From Tenacibaculum finnmarkense (GTDB taxonomy: Bacteria; Bacteroidota; Bacteroidia; Flavobacteriales; Flavobacteriaceae): a DNA stretch of 64,000 bases. The notes under the pieces were generated by a model. That model was given only the letters and a program-made list of their open reading frames with translations. It did not search any database and was not told the origin of the DNA. Positions within the stretch are counted from its first letter, which is position 1; each line of letters begins with the position of its first letter. Shown here in pieces: positions 9,217 through 18,868 of the stretch. Position numbers and translations under genes: made by a program. Location of the stretch: contig NZ_OENA01000098.1 of assembly GCF_900239185.1 (NCBI RefSeq), positions 62,001 through 126,000 on the forward strand, given 5' to 3'.

Positions 9217-9906
9217 TTAAAGTGTAAAAATAGTAAGCAAAACACCTAAAATAATTGCTGTAAATTTCTTTAAATTAAATTTATGATTTTCTGAACTTTC
9301 AAAAAGTATGATGGTTGAAATATGCAGAAAAACCCCAATAATTAAAGCGGTAATTTCTGTGTGATAATCGCTGAAAAAAGCTAGTTTATCAGAAACTAAA
9401 ACACCTAACGGGCTCATAAACGCAAAAATACTTAAAAATAAAATAATTGTTTTTTTACTGTAGTTTGTTTGTAATAAAAAGGTGGTTAAAACAATAGCAA
9501 TCGGAATTTTATGCACAATAATTGCTCCTAGCAAGTTATCGCCAGCATGATGTATTGGTAAGCCTTCCGAAAATGCGTGAATACATAAACTAATAAACAA
9601 CAACCACGGAAATTGTGATTTATCGGAATGTACATGAATATGCCCGTGTTCAGCTCCTTTTGAAAAAGACTCTAATACCGATTGAATAACAATACCAACC
9701 AAAATTAAAATTCCAATTTTTTTAGCATTGTGCGTGTGCATATAAACCTCGGGAAGTAAATGTAAAATAGTTACCGATAACAAATAAGCACCACTAAAGG
9801 CAAGTAATAATCGAACGTGTTTATTGTTTGGTTTTAATATTAAAACGAGCAAAGCGCCAATTAAAACGGCAATAATTAATAATATATAACTCATGCTATT
9901 CTCCAA
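9217..9906 (-). CDS. ZIP family divalent metal transporter
   Basis: A 229-residue membrane protein with about seven or eight hydrophobic helices. The segment CIHAFSEGLPIHHAGDNL carries the ZIP signature (histidine, then SEG-LP, then histidine) that forms the binuclear metal site, and a histidine-rich loop HGHIHVHSD lies before it, as in zinc or iron importers. KIPIAIVLTTFLL matches the next conserved ZIP helix. It would import zinc or a related metal across the inner membrane. The start overlaps the end of the upstream methyltransferase by 11 bases, so the two form an operon. Confidence 0.88.
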   Translation of the reverse strand: MENSMSYILLIIAVLIGALLVLILKPNNKHVRLLLAFSGAYLLSVTILHLLPEVYMHTHNAKKIGILILVGIVIQSVLESFSKGAEHGHIHVHSDKSQFPWLLFISLCIHAFSEGLPIHHAGDNLLGAIIVHKIPIAIVLTTFLLQTNYSKKTIILFLSIFAFMSPLGVLVSDKLAFFSDYHTEITALIIGVFLHISTIILFESSENHKFNLKKFTAIILGVLLTIFTL

Positions 9907-10621
9907 TCAAAATTAATCTATCCGAAGTGTTTTTATCAAATTCATTTAAAGCATAGTCACCAAAAACATGCTTTAATTTTAAGCCAGCTTCTTTAAAATA
10001 CAATTCCATTTTATCAAGGGTTAAAAATTTTACCTGCTCAGTGTAATTGTGTTGTTTTTTATCGGCAATAAATGAAATGTGTTTTAAAATAAAACCATCT
10101 TTAATTTCTCTTTTAATATTGAATTCAATGCCATCAATGGTTTTTACTTCTGCATTAACCAATGATTTTTTTACTTTTTCAACATTTAAAAAATCTAAAA
10201 CGAATACACCTTGCTTTTTTAAGCCATTTTTAACACTTTTTAAAATAGCAATATCTTGCATATCGTCATCAAAATAGCCAAAACTGGTAAATAAATTAAA
10301 AATAGCGTCGTATTTACTTTCTAAAGCATTTCGCATATCCCAAACTTCAAAATTGAGTGTTTCATTTTCAAACTGTTTGGCATATTCAATACTATTTTTA
10401 CTTAAATCACCACCTGTTATTTTGTAATTAAGCGAGTTTAAATAAAGCGAATGTCGTCCTTTACCGCAAGCTAAATCAGCAATATGGCTTGTTTTAGGGA
10501 GTTGTAAAAATGTTGTTATATTGCGCATAAAAAACTGTGCATCGGCATCGTTTCTGTGCTTGTATAACGTGTGATAATAAGTTGTGTCGAACCACGAGGT
10601 AAACCAGTCTGTTGTTTTCAT
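9896..10621 (-). CDS. Class I SAM-dependent methyltransferase
   Basis: About 241 residues from MKTTDWFTSWFDTTYYH. Motif I is IADLACGKGRHSLYLN, the glycine-rich loop that binds S-adenosylmethionine; GGDLSKNSIEYA supplies the acidic residue after strand 2 and YDAIFNLFTSFGYF is motif IV. This combination fits the small-molecule methyltransferase subfamily with a C-terminal antiparallel extension. A longer frame starting at 10693 exists, but the TATTTTTG box lies inside it at 10638-10645, so 10621 is preferred. The substrate is not known. It is followed by an overlapping ZIP transporter gene. Confidence 0.8.
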   Translation of the reverse strand: MKTTDWFTSWFDTTYYHTLYKHRNDADAQFFMRNITTFLQLPKTSHIADLACGKGRHSLYLNSLNYKITGGDLSKNSIEYAKQFENETLNFEVWDMRNALESKYDAIFNLFTSFGYFDDDMQDIAILKSVKNGLKKQGVFVLDFLNVEKVKKSLVNAEVKTIDGIEFNIKREIKDGFILKHISFIADKKQHNYTEQVKFLTLDKMELYFKEAGLKLKHVFGDYALNEFDKNTSDRLILIGE

Positions 10622-10637
10622 AAGTATAAAAGGTCTG

Positions 10638-10645
10638 CAAAAATA
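10638..10645 (-). promoter_or_regulatory. -7 box TATTTTTG of the methyltransferase-ZIP operon
   Basis: Minus-strand TATTTTTG matches TAnnTTTG and lies 16 bases before the chosen start codon at 10621. It supports that start over the longer frame. Confidence 0.5.
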
Positions 10646-10708
10646 CATAAATCTTAGCTTTTTTAGATTGAAACAAGAAAAGATTCCTATCAAGCCAAAA
10701 TTAGCTGT

Positions 10709-10716
10709 ACTTTTGT
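10709..10716 (+). promoter_or_regulatory. -7 box TACTTTTG of the RlmL-type gene
   Basis: TACTTTTG matches TAnnTTTG and lies 19 bases before the ATG at 10736. It forms a divergent promoter pair with the box at 10638-10645. Confidence 0.55.
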
Positions 10717-10735
10717 AGCGAAATTTTACAGTTAT

Positions 10736-11935
10736 ATGGAGAAAGATTTTAAAATGACTGCCGTTACGATGGCAGGTTTAGAAGGTGTACTAGCAGATGA
10801 ACTAAGAAAGCTTGGTGCCCAAGAAGTTAAAGAAGGAATACGTAATGTTTCTTTTAAAGGAGACACGGGTTTTATGTACAAAGCAAATATTGCGTTGCGT
10901 ACAGCAATTCGTATTTTAAAACCAATTAAAAAAAGTAAAATTTTTGATGAGGAAGATTTATACGAGGCAATTCAACGTATAAAATGGGATAAATACATTG
11001 ACGTTGATGGAACTTTTGCTATTGGAGCGGTTGTAAATTCTAAGAATTTTACAACAAATTCACATTATATCAGTTTAAAATCAAAAGATGCGATTGCTGA
11101 TTATTTTGTGAATAAATATAAAAAGCGCCCGAATGTCGATTTAAAACACCCTGATGTTAAAATTCACATACATATTCATAACGAATGGTTAACAATTTCG
11201 TTAGATTCTTCTGGTGATTCATTACATAAAAGAGGCTACAGAAGCGCTACGAATATTGCGCCAATCAACGAGGTTTTAGCAGCAGGATTAGTGTTGTTAT
11301 CGGGGTATAAAGGAGATGAGAACTTTATTGACCCAATGTGTGGTTCGGGGACTATTTTAATTGAAGCAGCAATGATTGCTAATAATATTCCAGCAAATAT
11401 TAACCGTAAGCATTTTGCTTTTGAAGGCTGGAAAGATTACGATGAAGAATTGTATTTTGTAATTCAGGATGCTTTATTGAAAAAAATTACAAGCTCTCAT
11501 TTTAAAATAATGGGGTTTGATAAAGCACCTTCGGCAGTTACCAAGGCGAAGCAGAACGTTATTAATGCTAATTTAGAAGAATTTATAGGAATTCACCACG
11601 TAAACTTTTTCAATTCTAAGAAAGAGGTATTTGGAAACACGACTATTTTATTTAATCCACCTTATGGAGAGCGTTTAAATATTGATGTTGAAGAATTTTA
11701 TAAGAAAATTGGAGATACTTTAAAGCATAATTATCCAGGTTCAATGGCGTGGTTAATTACTTCAGATTCGCAAGCATTAAAACATGTTGGTTTACGAACA
11801 TCAAAAAGAATACCGCTTAAAAATGCCGATTTAGATTGTCGTTTTGTAAAGTATGAACTTTATGAAGGAAGTAAAAGAATTAAAAATGATTTTGATGATG
11901 AAACAGCTGTACAAAATACAGATGAAGAAGAATAA
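10736..11935 (+). CDS. THUMP-domain RNA guanine-N2 methyltransferase, RlmL type
   Basis: A 399-residue enzyme with an N-terminal THUMP RNA-binding region (about residues 40-160) and a C-terminal Rossmann methyltransferase. FIDPMCGSGTILIEAAMIA is motif I and the catalytic NPPYGERL motif is the one shared by enzymes that methylate exocyclic amino groups. HKRGYRSATNIAPINEVLAAGL is the conserved linker of the RlmL/YpsC group. The expected product is N2-methylguanine in 23S rRNA (position 2445 in E. coli). It lacks the second C-terminal methyltransferase of the E. coli RlmKL fusion, as is usual outside Gammaproteobacteria. Confidence 0.88.
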   Translation: MEKDFKMTAVTMAGLEGVLADELRKLGAQEVKEGIRNVSFKGDTGFMYKANIALRTAIRILKPIKKSKIFDEEDLYEAIQRIKWDKYIDVDGTFAIGAVVNSKNFTTNSHYISLKSKDAIADYFVNKYKKRPNVDLKHPDVKIHIHIHNEWLTISLDSSGDSLHKRGYRSATNIAPINEVLAAGLVLLSGYKGDENFIDPMCGSGTILIEAAMIANNIPANINRKHFAFEGWKDYDEELYFVIQDALLKKITSSHFKIMGFDKAPSAVTKAKQNVINANLEEFIGIHHVNFFNSKKEVFGNTTILFNPPYGERLNIDVEEFYKKIGDTLKHNYPGSMAWLITSDSQALKHVGLRTSKRIPLKNADLDCRFVKYELYEGSKRIKNDFDDETAVQNTDEEE

Positions 11936-11961
11936 ATTAAGCATCGTTTAAGTATAAATAT

Positions 11962-11998
11962 AAAAAAATCCGAAGTAAAATTACTTCGGATTTTTTTG
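11962..11998. terminator. Two-way terminator after the RlmL-type gene
   Basis: Arms TCCGAAGTAA and TTACTTCGGA flanked by seven A and eight T, between convergent genes. Confidence 0.85.
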
Positions 11999-12002
11999 TG
12001 CT

Positions 12003-12581
12003 TTATTTTAATTGTTCACCTAACAAGGTTATTTTTTCTATCCATTTGTTTCTAAACGAAACACTAGAGTTTTTAATAGGCGAAATATAGCTTATTTTAA
12101 CAGGGCTAATACCACAAAATTCTAAAGTTCCTTTTTTAAATTGACGTAGGGCTGGGCTTTTCATAATTAGAAAATCATACCATCGAGGCGTATCGGTTGT
12201 AATAATTATTCTTGCCGATTTTCCTTTTAATAATTTTTCAGGAAATGGTTTTCCTTCTATAGGTTGATAGGTAATACCAGGCAAAAATGTACGATCAATA
12301 AAACCCTTCATAATAGCAGGATAGCCTTGCCACCACATCGGGAATATCCATACGATATGTGTTGCTTTTTTTATTTTATCAATAGCGATTAATAAATCGG
12401 GCTCTAATTCGGTTCTTTTACGATATCCAAAGGCTAAATTCGGGTTAAAATCTAAATCAGCAATATTAATTTGAGATAAAACCGCCGTTGTTTTACTAGC
12501 ACCTTTTAAATAAGCTTCGGATAATGCGTAATTATAACTCTGTTTATCTGGGTGTCCGTTAATTATTAAAACATGTTTCAT
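12003..12581 (-). CDS. NAD(P)H-dependent flavin oxidoreductase (quinone reductase-like)
   Basis: A 192-residue flavodoxin-fold protein. It opens with KHVLIINGHPDKQSYNYAL, the phosphate-binding loop of the MdaB/NQO1/KefF group, and contains WIFPMWWQGYPAIMKGFIDR, the conserved flavin-contacting stretch followed by the dimer helix. Such enzymes bind FMN or FAD and reduce quinones or other acceptors with NAD(P)H in the cytoplasm, giving protection from electrophiles. The physiological acceptor cannot be told. It is monocistronic, and marks the left chromosomal neighbour of the accessory operon at 12.7-18.9 kb. Confidence 0.85.
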   Translation of the reverse strand: MKHVLIINGHPDKQSYNYALSEAYLKGASKTTAVLSQINIADLDFNPNLAFGYRKRTELEPDLLIAIDKIKKATHIVWIFPMWWQGYPAIMKGFIDRTFLPGITYQPIEGKPFPEKLLKGKSARIIITTDTPRWYDFLIMKSPALRQFKKGTLEFCGISPVKISYISPIKNSSVSFRNKWIEKITLLGEQLK

Positions 12582-12673
12582 AACTATCTCATTTTATATA
12601 AATTAACATCATATTAAATGTAAAATAAAAGTACTCATATTTTGATGAAAATCAGAATGATTAATTATAAATA

Positions 12674-12732
12674 ATAACAAAAAACCAGCATTTAGTTGCC
12701 TAAATGCTGGTTTTAAATATAATTTCAAGAAT
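12674..12732 (+). repeat. Left copy of the 60-bp direct repeat flanking the accessory operon
   Basis: The sequence runs ATAAC, six A, a hairpin (arms CCAGCATTTAG and CTAAATGCTGG, loop TTGC), then TTTTAAATATAATTTCAAGAAT. The same order of elements recurs at 18869-18930 beside the HU gene with only a few differences. Both copies have the same orientation, so recombination between them would excise the operon. Confidence 0.75.
12680..12716 (-). terminator. Terminator of the accessory operon
   Basis: An 11-bp perfect stem with a TTGC loop, A-run on one side and T-run on the other, about 25 bases past the stop codon of the coiled-coil gene. Confidence 0.8.
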
Positions 12733-12735
12733 GTT

Positions 12736-13608
12736 TTACATAAACTTCATAAATAGTCCAAGAACACTAAATATTAATAGACCAATTATAGCAAATAGCA
12801 TTGTTTTAAGCAATTTATTTTCTTTTATTACGCATTCAAGTTTTTTATCGATATTTTCAAGACTATTTGGAATATCATAATTTGTAATTACTTTAATTAA
12901 ACGCTCTGTTTTTAAATTTGTTTCGGTAATATAAAGAATTGTTTTAGTAATTTTTTCTTCTTGCTTCTCGATTTTTTCAATAGCAATTAACTTAATTTTT
13001 TCTATTCCTTGCTCTGCATTAACTTTTAAATCATTAGTAGTTCTCTCAAATTGTTTGATTTTTTCACTAATTTTTTCATTATTTAAGCTATTAATAGCTG
13101 TTAAGTTTTTTTCATTTTCTGATATCTGTTTTGAAAATTGGTCAATAACAATAACAATTTCTTTTTTAAAAGAGTTGATATATGATGATATTGATTTATT
13201 TCCTTTTTCAGAAATTGAATTTATTTTAGTTTCAAAATTAATTAAATTATTTTTTAGTTTTGTATTATTTGTATCTGTATTTTTTTCTAATTTTGAAATA
13301 ATACTATTACTATTTTCTTTAAAAAAATTAGATTGCTTTAAAATTGATGCTGTACCTTGAGCTGTTATTTTCTCTATTTTATTTTCAAAATTGTCTAAAT
13401 TTTTAGTTAATTGAGAAAAAGTATTGGTATTTTTTTGACCAAATTGTTTTGAAAATACGCTAAGTTTTTCGAGTAATATAGCGGTTGAATTTGTTAAGTT
13501 ATCACTACTTTTAGTTACAATTTCTACTTGTTCTCTTGCACTTTGTAAATCTTCTAAATTACTATATAACTCAGAAAGAGTTTTATTTAATTCGTTTTCT
13601 GTATTCAT
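12736..13608 (-). CDS. Coiled-coil protein with C-terminal membrane anchor, accessory operon gene 3
   Basis: A 290-residue protein not assignable to a known family. Almost all of residues 1-260 is charged, heptad-like sequence rich in Lys, Glu, Asn, Ser and Ile with almost no Pro or Gly, so a long coiled coil is expected. A single hydrophobic segment follows near residues 267-287 (TMLFAIIGLLIFSVLGLFM) and the protein ends two or three residues later, which is a tail-anchor arrangement with the bulk in the cytoplasm. The start codon follows the stop of the helicase gene directly (TAAATG), so translation is coupled. It could be a membrane-tethered sensor or effector for the helicase; this is inference. 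Confidence 0.75.
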   Translation of the reverse strand: MNTENELNKTLSELYSNLEDLQSAREQVEIVTKSSDNLTNSTAILLEKLSVFSKQFGQKNTNTFSQLTKNLDNFENKIEKITAQGTASILKQSNFFKENSNSIISKLEKNTDTNNTKLKNNLINFETKINSISEKGNKSISSYINSFKKEIVIVIDQFSKQISENEKNLTAINSLNNEKISEKIKQFERTTNDLKVNAEQGIEKIKLIAIEKIEKQEEKITKTILYITETNLKTERLIKVITNYDIPNSLENIDKKLECVIKENKLLKTMLFAIIGLLIFSVLGLFMKFM

Positions 13609-16600
13609 TTAATCAATATATTTAGATGCTATTTTTTTAAATTTATTACGGTGTATTTTTAATGTTATTTCCTCTTTTAATTCGGATAATTTAGTATCTG
13701 AAAATGGCGTTAAAATTTCATTATATTTTTTGAAAAGTTCCCAAAAATGAATTAAATCTTTTTCTCGTTCTGCAAAGTCTAACATTCCTTCCTTATAACT
13801 TTCAATAACTTCTTTTTTCAGGTTTTCATTATTATTTGTTCCTAAGAAGAAGATGCAAAATGAATTTAATAAAGATAAAGTAGGGTTACTGTCTGTTAAT
13901 GACCTTCTTATAATTCGAACAGCTCCTTGTAGATGCTTTAAATTATCAATTGGTGTTCCGTATTCTACTTTTTCATCAATCACTTTTAAATATTTAAACA
14001 GTAATTTTTCACTAGATATTTTCCCGCCATTTGTATCTTTTGTAAGAGAATACTCTTCTCCATTATCTGCTATATAATCAGATTTTGCATATTTAGAGTT
14101 GAAATAATAATAGATAAAATCTTTTAATTCTTCATTTGTTTCTTTCCAATCTTTTTCATCATTAGCTCCTGTAATACAGAAAGTTCGCATATCATCAATA
14201 GCTCTTTTTCTTTTTACAGAAATTTTATCATAAACAAAAGTAGTTAGATAACTTAAACATTGAAATATTTCTTTTTCTAATCTAGATTTACTTGTAACAT
14301 TGATATTATAGACATTTTTAATTTCTTCTTTCGCTCTATCTTTTGAATAATATCGCAATAAAAAACGTTCCAATCCTTGGTAATAACTGCCTTCTTTTTT
14401 TCTTTTAGAAACTATTCGATACCTATTATTTGCATAATCTTGGGTAAAATCTTGTATTAATTCAATACAAGTCATTCGGTAAATTGCTTTTGCTAAATCG
14501 GTATCTGTTCCTACTATTTTTTTTGCAGGATTTGGTTTAATATATTTGACAAAAGAAACTATTTCATCATTTATATTTGAATTTATAAGTGTTGTAAGAA
14601 ACCCTACAACCTGATTTGTTTCGCTTGATTTTGTTTCCGAATTATCTCCATAAAAAACAGTTGTAGCTTGTTTACTAAGGATATTATACATTGATTTTTT
14701 CTCGCTAATTTCTCCCTTGAAACTATTATTATAGAAATACATTACAGATTCATAATCAGCATTTTGATACTCAATATATTTTTTATCGATGATAATCTTT
14801 TTAGCGTCTAATAAATCGTTTAAATCTTGTTTGTAAATCCAATTTTCGGCTTCTCTTGGTATTTTTTTAAGATTACATTTTTGAAACATTTTACAAGAAG
14901 TATCACTACAAGTATTAAAACCATAATATTTAGGTTTTGTTCCTTCTTTACAAAAAAATCTTACTAAATCATTTTCAGGAGTTAAGTAATTGATGTGTTT
15001 TTCATCAATATTAACCTTATAATGTTTTATAATTTTTTGTAAATCATCATATTTAAACCATTTTCCTTTTAAAATATATGGAAAATAACTGTTTTGATAC
15101 TTTGGATTTATTCGTGCTAATTTATAATCAGATAAAAAAATAACAGACAAGGCTGTTTTTCGGTCTCGTCCTCCACGACCAGCTTCTTGTACAAAACTTT
15201 CTAAGGAACTTGAATAATTAAGATTTACAGTAAATCGAACATTTGGTTTGTCAATTCCCATTCCAAAAGCTTTTGTTGCAACCATTAAAGGTTGTTTATT
15301 TGTTCTAAAAAGCTCAAGGTTTTCCATTGATTTATTATCAGTTTCATCACCTCCTGAAAATGTACCAATATCAGGAATTATATTTATTAAAGATTTTTCA
15401 TTTTCTCGAACCGAAATACCTGTATTGGCTTTATGAGGACAAAAAATAATTCCTGATTGTTCATATTCTGATTTTTTTGAATAATAATCATCAGAAAGAG
15501 TTGTTTGTAAATCATTTTCAACGCCTTCATTATTTCCTTGTCGTTCTTCAAAACTATTTTTTATATATTCAATTGATTTTGAAGTTTGAATTTCATTTAT
15601 ATATTGAGGAATAGTTTTTACATATTCTTTTACAAAATCTTTTTTAGCATTAAAAAATCCCCATTTATCAGAAATTTTAATAGGAATAGGTAATTTATTA
15701 TCAATAAAAAAATCAAATTTAGCAAGATTTTGAGGCGTTGCATATTTGGATTTTTTCAATACTTCATATTCATTTTGAAAATCAATAGTTACTTTTTCAA
15801 TTTTATATTGCAGTTCTAGTCTGTTTGAATTTTCATATCTAACGATTGTTTCTGAATCTAAAGGAAAAGCACCATTTCCTGAAAGTTCTCTTTCAACATC
15901 TGCTAAAACATCAAAAGAGGCGGTTGCTGTTAAGCCAAAAAGTGAAATAATACCATCTTTTGAGCGAACATAATTATATAAATTTCGCCCAAGATGCAAA
16001 TAAGAGAATCTAAAATCGTGTCCCCATTCAGAAACACAATGAACTTCATCAATTACGCCGTAAGAAAAATAAACATTTAGTTCGTGCATGTTTTTCAACT
16101 TTTCTCTAAACTTATAAATAGCAAGTCGTTCTGGAGAAAGGAAAATAAATAGAAGTTTTGATTCCTCTAATTTACGTTCAGCATTATCTTTTTCTTGTTT
16201 GGTTAAAGATGAATTTATGTAGGCACAAGAATCTATTCCTGCTGTTATTAATCCATCATATTGGTCTTTCATTAACGAGCGAAGTGGATCAACAATCAGT
16301 GTTACGCCTGGTTGTAGCATTGCCGCTAATTGATAGGTTAAAGATTTTCCTCCTCCCGTAGGCAATAATCCAATAACACTTTTATTTTGTAACGCCCGAT
16401 TTAATATCGGTAATTGTCCAGGTCTAAAATGTTCTTTTCTGAAAATTAATTGTAAGAAATATTCTAGATTTTTTTTAGCTTCAAGTTTATCAGAATAAAC
16501 TCCTTTGTCATTTATGGTAACTAAATTTTGATAAATAATTTTATCTGTTGTATAAATATTTCGTTCAGTTTTTACGTCATTTACGGAGCGAAGATTGAAA

Positions 16601-18207
16601 TAACAATTATTTTTGCTTTGGAATTTACTAAAGCTTTCTTTCTCAATATTAGTTGTTTGAAAAAGGGCAATATCAATAACTAAATCATATTGAGTTTTAA
16701 GATGTTTAGAAATTATTTTTTTATTGACATTTTTATCAAGATGTAATTTTGAATCAATAAAAGTGTCATTACTAATAATATCAAGTTCAATTTCAGGGAA
16801 AATTAAATGACTATAATCACGACTTAATTTTGTTAAATTATTAAATATTTGTGATAAATCTTCAAAAGCAATACTAGCACAGGGAACATCTTTTTCTTCG
16901 ACTAATATTTTCCAATTTTTACTTTTGAAATCAAGTTTATTGGTGATTAAAGCTTCCAGAATTGTCTTTTGAATTCTAGCGATTGCAATCGGAGTATATA
17001 TAAGTTGTAATTTATTTGTATCAATTTCAGCGTAATCTAATGCTGTTTTTTTTGAAATTATAGCGTTATACCAAAGTGTTATTTTCTCATAATCAAGAGT
17101 GCTATTTTTTTTATTTACAAAGGAAAAAGTGCCATGTTTCACAGATTTTTCAGAAAAATTAAATGCTTTTTGAAAAATATTTTCAATAAAGGGACTTGCT
17201 TTTGTTGGTAAACCTCTGGTTATAATATTATTTAAAACCGCTAATATCGGATGAATATCTTGATAAACACTTGCGCCTATATCAAACGGTGCTGAGGTTT
17301 CAAAAACATTTAATTTATTTGTAATTAAATTTAATTGTTCTTTATGATTATTTTTATGAAACTCATTATTTGTTCCGTCTAATTGATAAGAAGAATGAAA
17401 TTGAACAGAAGGATAAAATTCGATAGGAATTAAATTTCCTTCTTTATTAAAATCTAGTTTGTAGATTTTTGCTTTGTAAGTACATTTACTATTATTTCCA
17501 TAATAATATTGGGATTCATTTTTATCATATAGAACATCAACATTAAAATAATTATAAAACGCATCAATTCTGTGATTTGTCGCATTTAATGGACCAACAG
17601 AAACAATATAATTGTCTTCAATAACTGATTTATCAATTTTTGTAGCTAATTGTTTTAAGTCAATTTGAGGAATATCAAGTATATTCGAAAAAAAATGTAT
17701 TACAGGTAAATTTTCTTGTTGTTTTATATCTTCTTTGGTAATATCATCTAAAAATGTTGGAATTATTTTGATTTTAGAAATATCATCAAGGTATGTATTT
17801 ACGTGTAAAGAGGCTCTTTCTAATGCTTTTTTTGACGGTTCAATAAGTGTTGCTTTTACAACATTATTTTCAATATTTTGTGCCTTTAAATAATCAAAAA
17901 AGCAAATTGTTCCAATTCCTTGACCACATCCCCAATCAATAATTTCAAAATCTTTTTCAAATAATTCTTTTGGTAATTTAGAAATAGCATCGTGTATTTT
18001 TGCTTGATGCATATTTCCATAAGAAAACAAATATTGGCACATTAATTCATTTGTATCTAATAAATCAACTCCTCTATTGAGTTTTTTCCATAATAAATCT
18101 CTTTTTGTTTTTGATAAATGAGAAATATTTTGATTTGCAATTTTTCTTATTTGTTGAAAAGTTGGAGCATTTAACTGTTGTATCTTTTTAATATATTCTG
18201 CTGACAT
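13609..18207 (-). CDS. Methyltransferase-RecQ-like helicase fusion, accessory operon gene 2
   Basis: A 1532-residue protein. Residues about 85-210 form a class I methyltransferase (EIIDWGCGQGIGT at 88-100, the SAM loop). Residues about 300-345 include a conserved-looking FDIGASVYQDIHP stretch of unknown role. Residues about 580-1025 are a RecQ-type superfamily 2 helicase: FRPGQ (594-598), Walker A LLPTGGGKS (614-622), DEVH (720-723), GLTATAS (758-764) and QEAGRGGRDR (1007-1016). Long inserts separate the two RecA lobes. Cysteines at 1086, 1100, 1105 and 1111 may bind zinc, like the RecQ-Ct domain. The last 400 residues are unrecognised. RecQ itself is 500-700 residues, so this is a large multi-domain relative. 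The start shares one base with the AlkB-like stop (TAATG). Confidence 0.85.
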   Translation of the reverse strand: MSAEYIKKIQQLNAPTFQQIRKIANQNISHLSKTKRDLLWKKLNRGVDLLDTNELMCQYLFSYGNMHQAKIHDAISKLPKELFEKDFEIIDWGCGQGIGTICFFDYLKAQNIENNVVKATLIEPSKKALERASLHVNTYLDDISKIKIIPTFLDDITKEDIKQQENLPVIHFFSNILDIPQIDLKQLATKIDKSVIEDNYIVSVGPLNATNHRIDAFYNYFNVDVLYDKNESQYYYGNNSKCTYKAKIYKLDFNKEGNLIPIEFYPSVQFHSSYQLDGTNNEFHKNNHKEQLNLITNKLNVFETSAPFDIGASVYQDIHPILAVLNNIITRGLPTKASPFIENIFQKAFNFSEKSVKHGTFSFVNKKNSTLDYEKITLWYNAIISKKTALDYAEIDTNKLQLIYTPIAIARIQKTILEALITNKLDFKSKNWKILVEEKDVPCASIAFEDLSQIFNNLTKLSRDYSHLIFPEIELDIISNDTFIDSKLHLDKNVNKKIISKHLKTQYDLVIDIALFQTTNIEKESFSKFQSKNNCYFNLRSVNDVKTERNIYTTDKIIYQNLVTINDKGVYSDKLEAKKNLEYFLQLIFRKEHFRPGQLPILNRALQNKSVIGLLPTGGGKSLTYQLAAMLQPGVTLIVDPLRSLMKDQYDGLITAGIDSCAYINSSLTKQEKDNAERKLEESKLLFIFLSPERLAIYKFREKLKNMHELNVYFSYGVIDEVHCVSEWGHDFRFSYLHLGRNLYNYVRSKDGIISLFGLTATASFDVLADVERELSGNGAFPLDSETIVRYENSNRLELQYKIEKVTIDFQNEYEVLKKSKYATPQNLAKFDFFIDNKLPIPIKISDKWGFFNAKKDFVKEYVKTIPQYINEIQTSKSIEYIKNSFEERQGNNEGVENDLQTTLSDDYYSKKSEYEQSGIIFCPHKANTGISVRENEKSLINIIPDIGTFSGGDETDNKSMENLELFRTNKQPLMVATKAFGMGIDKPNVRFTVNLNYSSSLESFVQEAGRGGRDRKTALSVIFLSDYKLARINPKYQNSYFPYILKGKWFKYDDLQKIIKHYKVNIDEKHINYLTPENDLVRFFCKEGTKPKYYGFNTCSDTSCKMFQKCNLKKIPREAENWIYKQDLNDLLDAKKIIIDKKYIEYQNADYESVMYFYNNSFKGEISEKKSMYNILSKQATTVFYGDNSETKSSETNQVVGFLTTLINSNINDEIVSFVKYIKPNPAKKIVGTDTDLAKAIYRMTCIELIQDFTQDYANNRYRIVSKRKKEGSYYQGLERFLLRYYSKDRAKEEIKNVYNINVTSKSRLEKEIFQCLSYLTTFVYDKISVKRKRAIDDMRTFCITGANDEKDWKETNEELKDFIYYYFNSKYAKSDYIADNGEEYSLTKDTNGGKISSEKLLFKYLKVIDEKVEYGTPIDNLKHLQGAVRIIRRSLTDSNPTLSLLNSFCIFFLGTNNNENLKKEVIESYKEGMLDFAEREKDLIHFWELFKKYNEILTPFSDTKLSELKEEITLKIHRNKFKKIASKYID

Positions 18208-18827
18208 TATTTTATGATTCTAAATGTCAAGTTAATTCTATTTCCAATTTTTTTCTTTGTTTTAGGTATTTGATGTTTCCAAAAATGCTGTAATTCACCT
18301 TTCATAATTAAAAGACTTCCGTGTTTCAATTCAATTTCTATTTTTTCATTTGTTTCATTGTGTTTCAATTGAAACTTTCTTGTTTCGCCAAAATTTACAG
18401 AAGCAATTAAGGGATTTTTTCCTAATTCTTTTTCTGCATCAGTATGCCAAGAAATAGAATCATTTCCATCTCTATATTGATTTAATAGAACACTATTGAA
18501 GCTTACGTTACATTTTGGTTCTATTGCTTTTTTTATTTCTAGTAATTCATTCGTCCAAATTGTAGGGGTTAAATGAATACCTGAAAAAGAATATTTTTTA
18601 TTAATATCACCATACCAAGCGGTAAGTCTAGGAAATTTAACGACTTTTCCATACATATTCATTTCTTGTTGTTTCCATTTGATTTCATTTAATAATGACT
18701 GATAGAAAATATCACTTTTTTGTTTATTGAAAAAGTTAGGAATGTATATATATTCACCATCTTTAATTTTAATTAATTCATTATATTCTTTATTAGTATT
18801 GAAGAGGTCTAATTGTTTCATATTCAT
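18207..18827 (-). CDS. AlkB-like 2-oxoglutarate/Fe(II) dioxygenase, accessory operon gene 1
   Basis: About 206 residues from MNMKQLDLFN. The family oxidatively removes alkyl groups from DNA or RNA bases. The iron site is visible as SWHTDAEKELG (HxD) with a distal histidine in LQHFWKHQIPK, and RINLTFR carries the arginine that binds 2-oxoglutarate. FPRLTAWYGD and VLLNQYRDGNDSISWH match the ABH2-like subgroup. The frame stays open to 18887 but the added residues are a lysine-rich, hydrophobic run unlike the family; a start at 18821 (MKQLDLFN) is equally possible. It heads a tight three-gene operon with the methyltransferase-helicase and the coiled-coil protein, and only about 40 bases separate it from the HU terminator repeat, so its promoter is not obvious. 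Confidence 0.85.
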   Translation of the reverse strand: MNMKQLDLFNTNKEYNELIKIKDGEYIYIPNFFNKQKSDIFYQSLLNEIKWKQQEMNMYGKVVKFPRLTAWYGDINKKYSFSGIHLTPTIWTNELLEIKKAIEPKCNVSFNSVLLNQYRDGNDSISWHTDAEKELGKNPLIASVNFGETRKFQLKHNETNEKIEIELKHGSLLIMKGELQHFWKHQIPKTKKKIGNRINLTFRIIK

Positions 18828-18868
18828 TTTCGAATTTTTGATCTTTTTCTTGCGCTTTTTTAGTATCA

